A DNA stretch of 5,150 nt, from contig JAEZDV010000075.1 of assembly GCA_023417985.1 (NCBI GenBank), positions 1 through 5,150 on the forward strand, given 5' to 3'. Origin of the DNA: Actinomycetes bacterium (GTDB taxonomy: Bacteria; Actinomycetota; Actinomycetes; Mycobacteriales; Mycobacteriaceae). Below the pieces are notes generated by a model. It was not told where the DNA came from and searched no databases. It worked only from the letters and a program-made list of their open reading frames with translations. Shown here in pieces: positions 5,145 through 5,150 of this stretch; position 1 is the stretch's first letter, and each line of letters begins with the position of its first letter. The translations under genes and the position numbers were made by a program.

Positions 5145-5150
5145 CGGCAC

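Noticed and set aside
4308..5150. Long minus-strand open frame over the end of menC and the last gene
   Set aside because: It is antisense to two well-supported plus-strand genes and has no recognisable domain.

Overview
The window looks like chromosomal DNA from a high-GC actinobacterium. The MenB sequence is very close to the mycobacterial enzyme, and menB, a hotdog thioesterase and menC lie together in a menaquinone cluster. GTG and TTG starts are common, and the -10 boxes are of the TANNNT type. Rhodococcus, Gordonia, Nocardia or a near relative of Mycobacterium are all plausible; the genus cannot be fixed from this sequence alone.

Left part (1-1480, minus strand): a decayed two-gene toxin-antitoxin locus of the AbiEi/AbiEii-like (type IV) class. 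The antitoxin remnant (727-1338) keeps its winged-helix and C-terminal halves but has lost its N-terminal half. The toxin remnant (151-752) still has a good ribosome binding site and a TTG start overlapping the antitoxin end. It carries an internal deletion of the nucleotidyltransferase core, a small frameshift, and an exact 16-bp tandem duplication that shifts the frame near its C-terminus. A 35-bp imperfect palindrome (1366-1400) sits just upstream of the point where antitoxin similarity begins, and may mark a recombination or excision scar.

Middle (1481-1810, minus strand): a small intact DUF3024-type gene, followed towards menB by a 108-bp gap with three CGGACT repeats about one helical turn apart.

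Right part (1919-5084): menB on the minus strand diverges from a thioesterase-menC pair on the plus strand across 63 bp. Both divergent starts sit 6-7 bases after a TANNNT box, so both messages may be leaderless. MenC makes o-succinylbenzoate. MenE (not in the window) activates it to its CoA thioester, MenB closes the ring to DHNA-CoA, and the PaaI-like thioesterase is a good positional candidate for the DHNA-CoA hydrolase. After menC a new transcription unit probably begins, with a 146-residue soluble protein of a conserved actinobacterial family of unknown function (DUF6918-like).

I found no RNA gene, CRISPR array, complete insertion sequence or replication origin. The most interesting points are the layered decay of the toxin-antitoxin pair next to a strong palindrome, and the thioesterase placed exactly where a menaquinone DHNA-CoA hydrolase would be expected.
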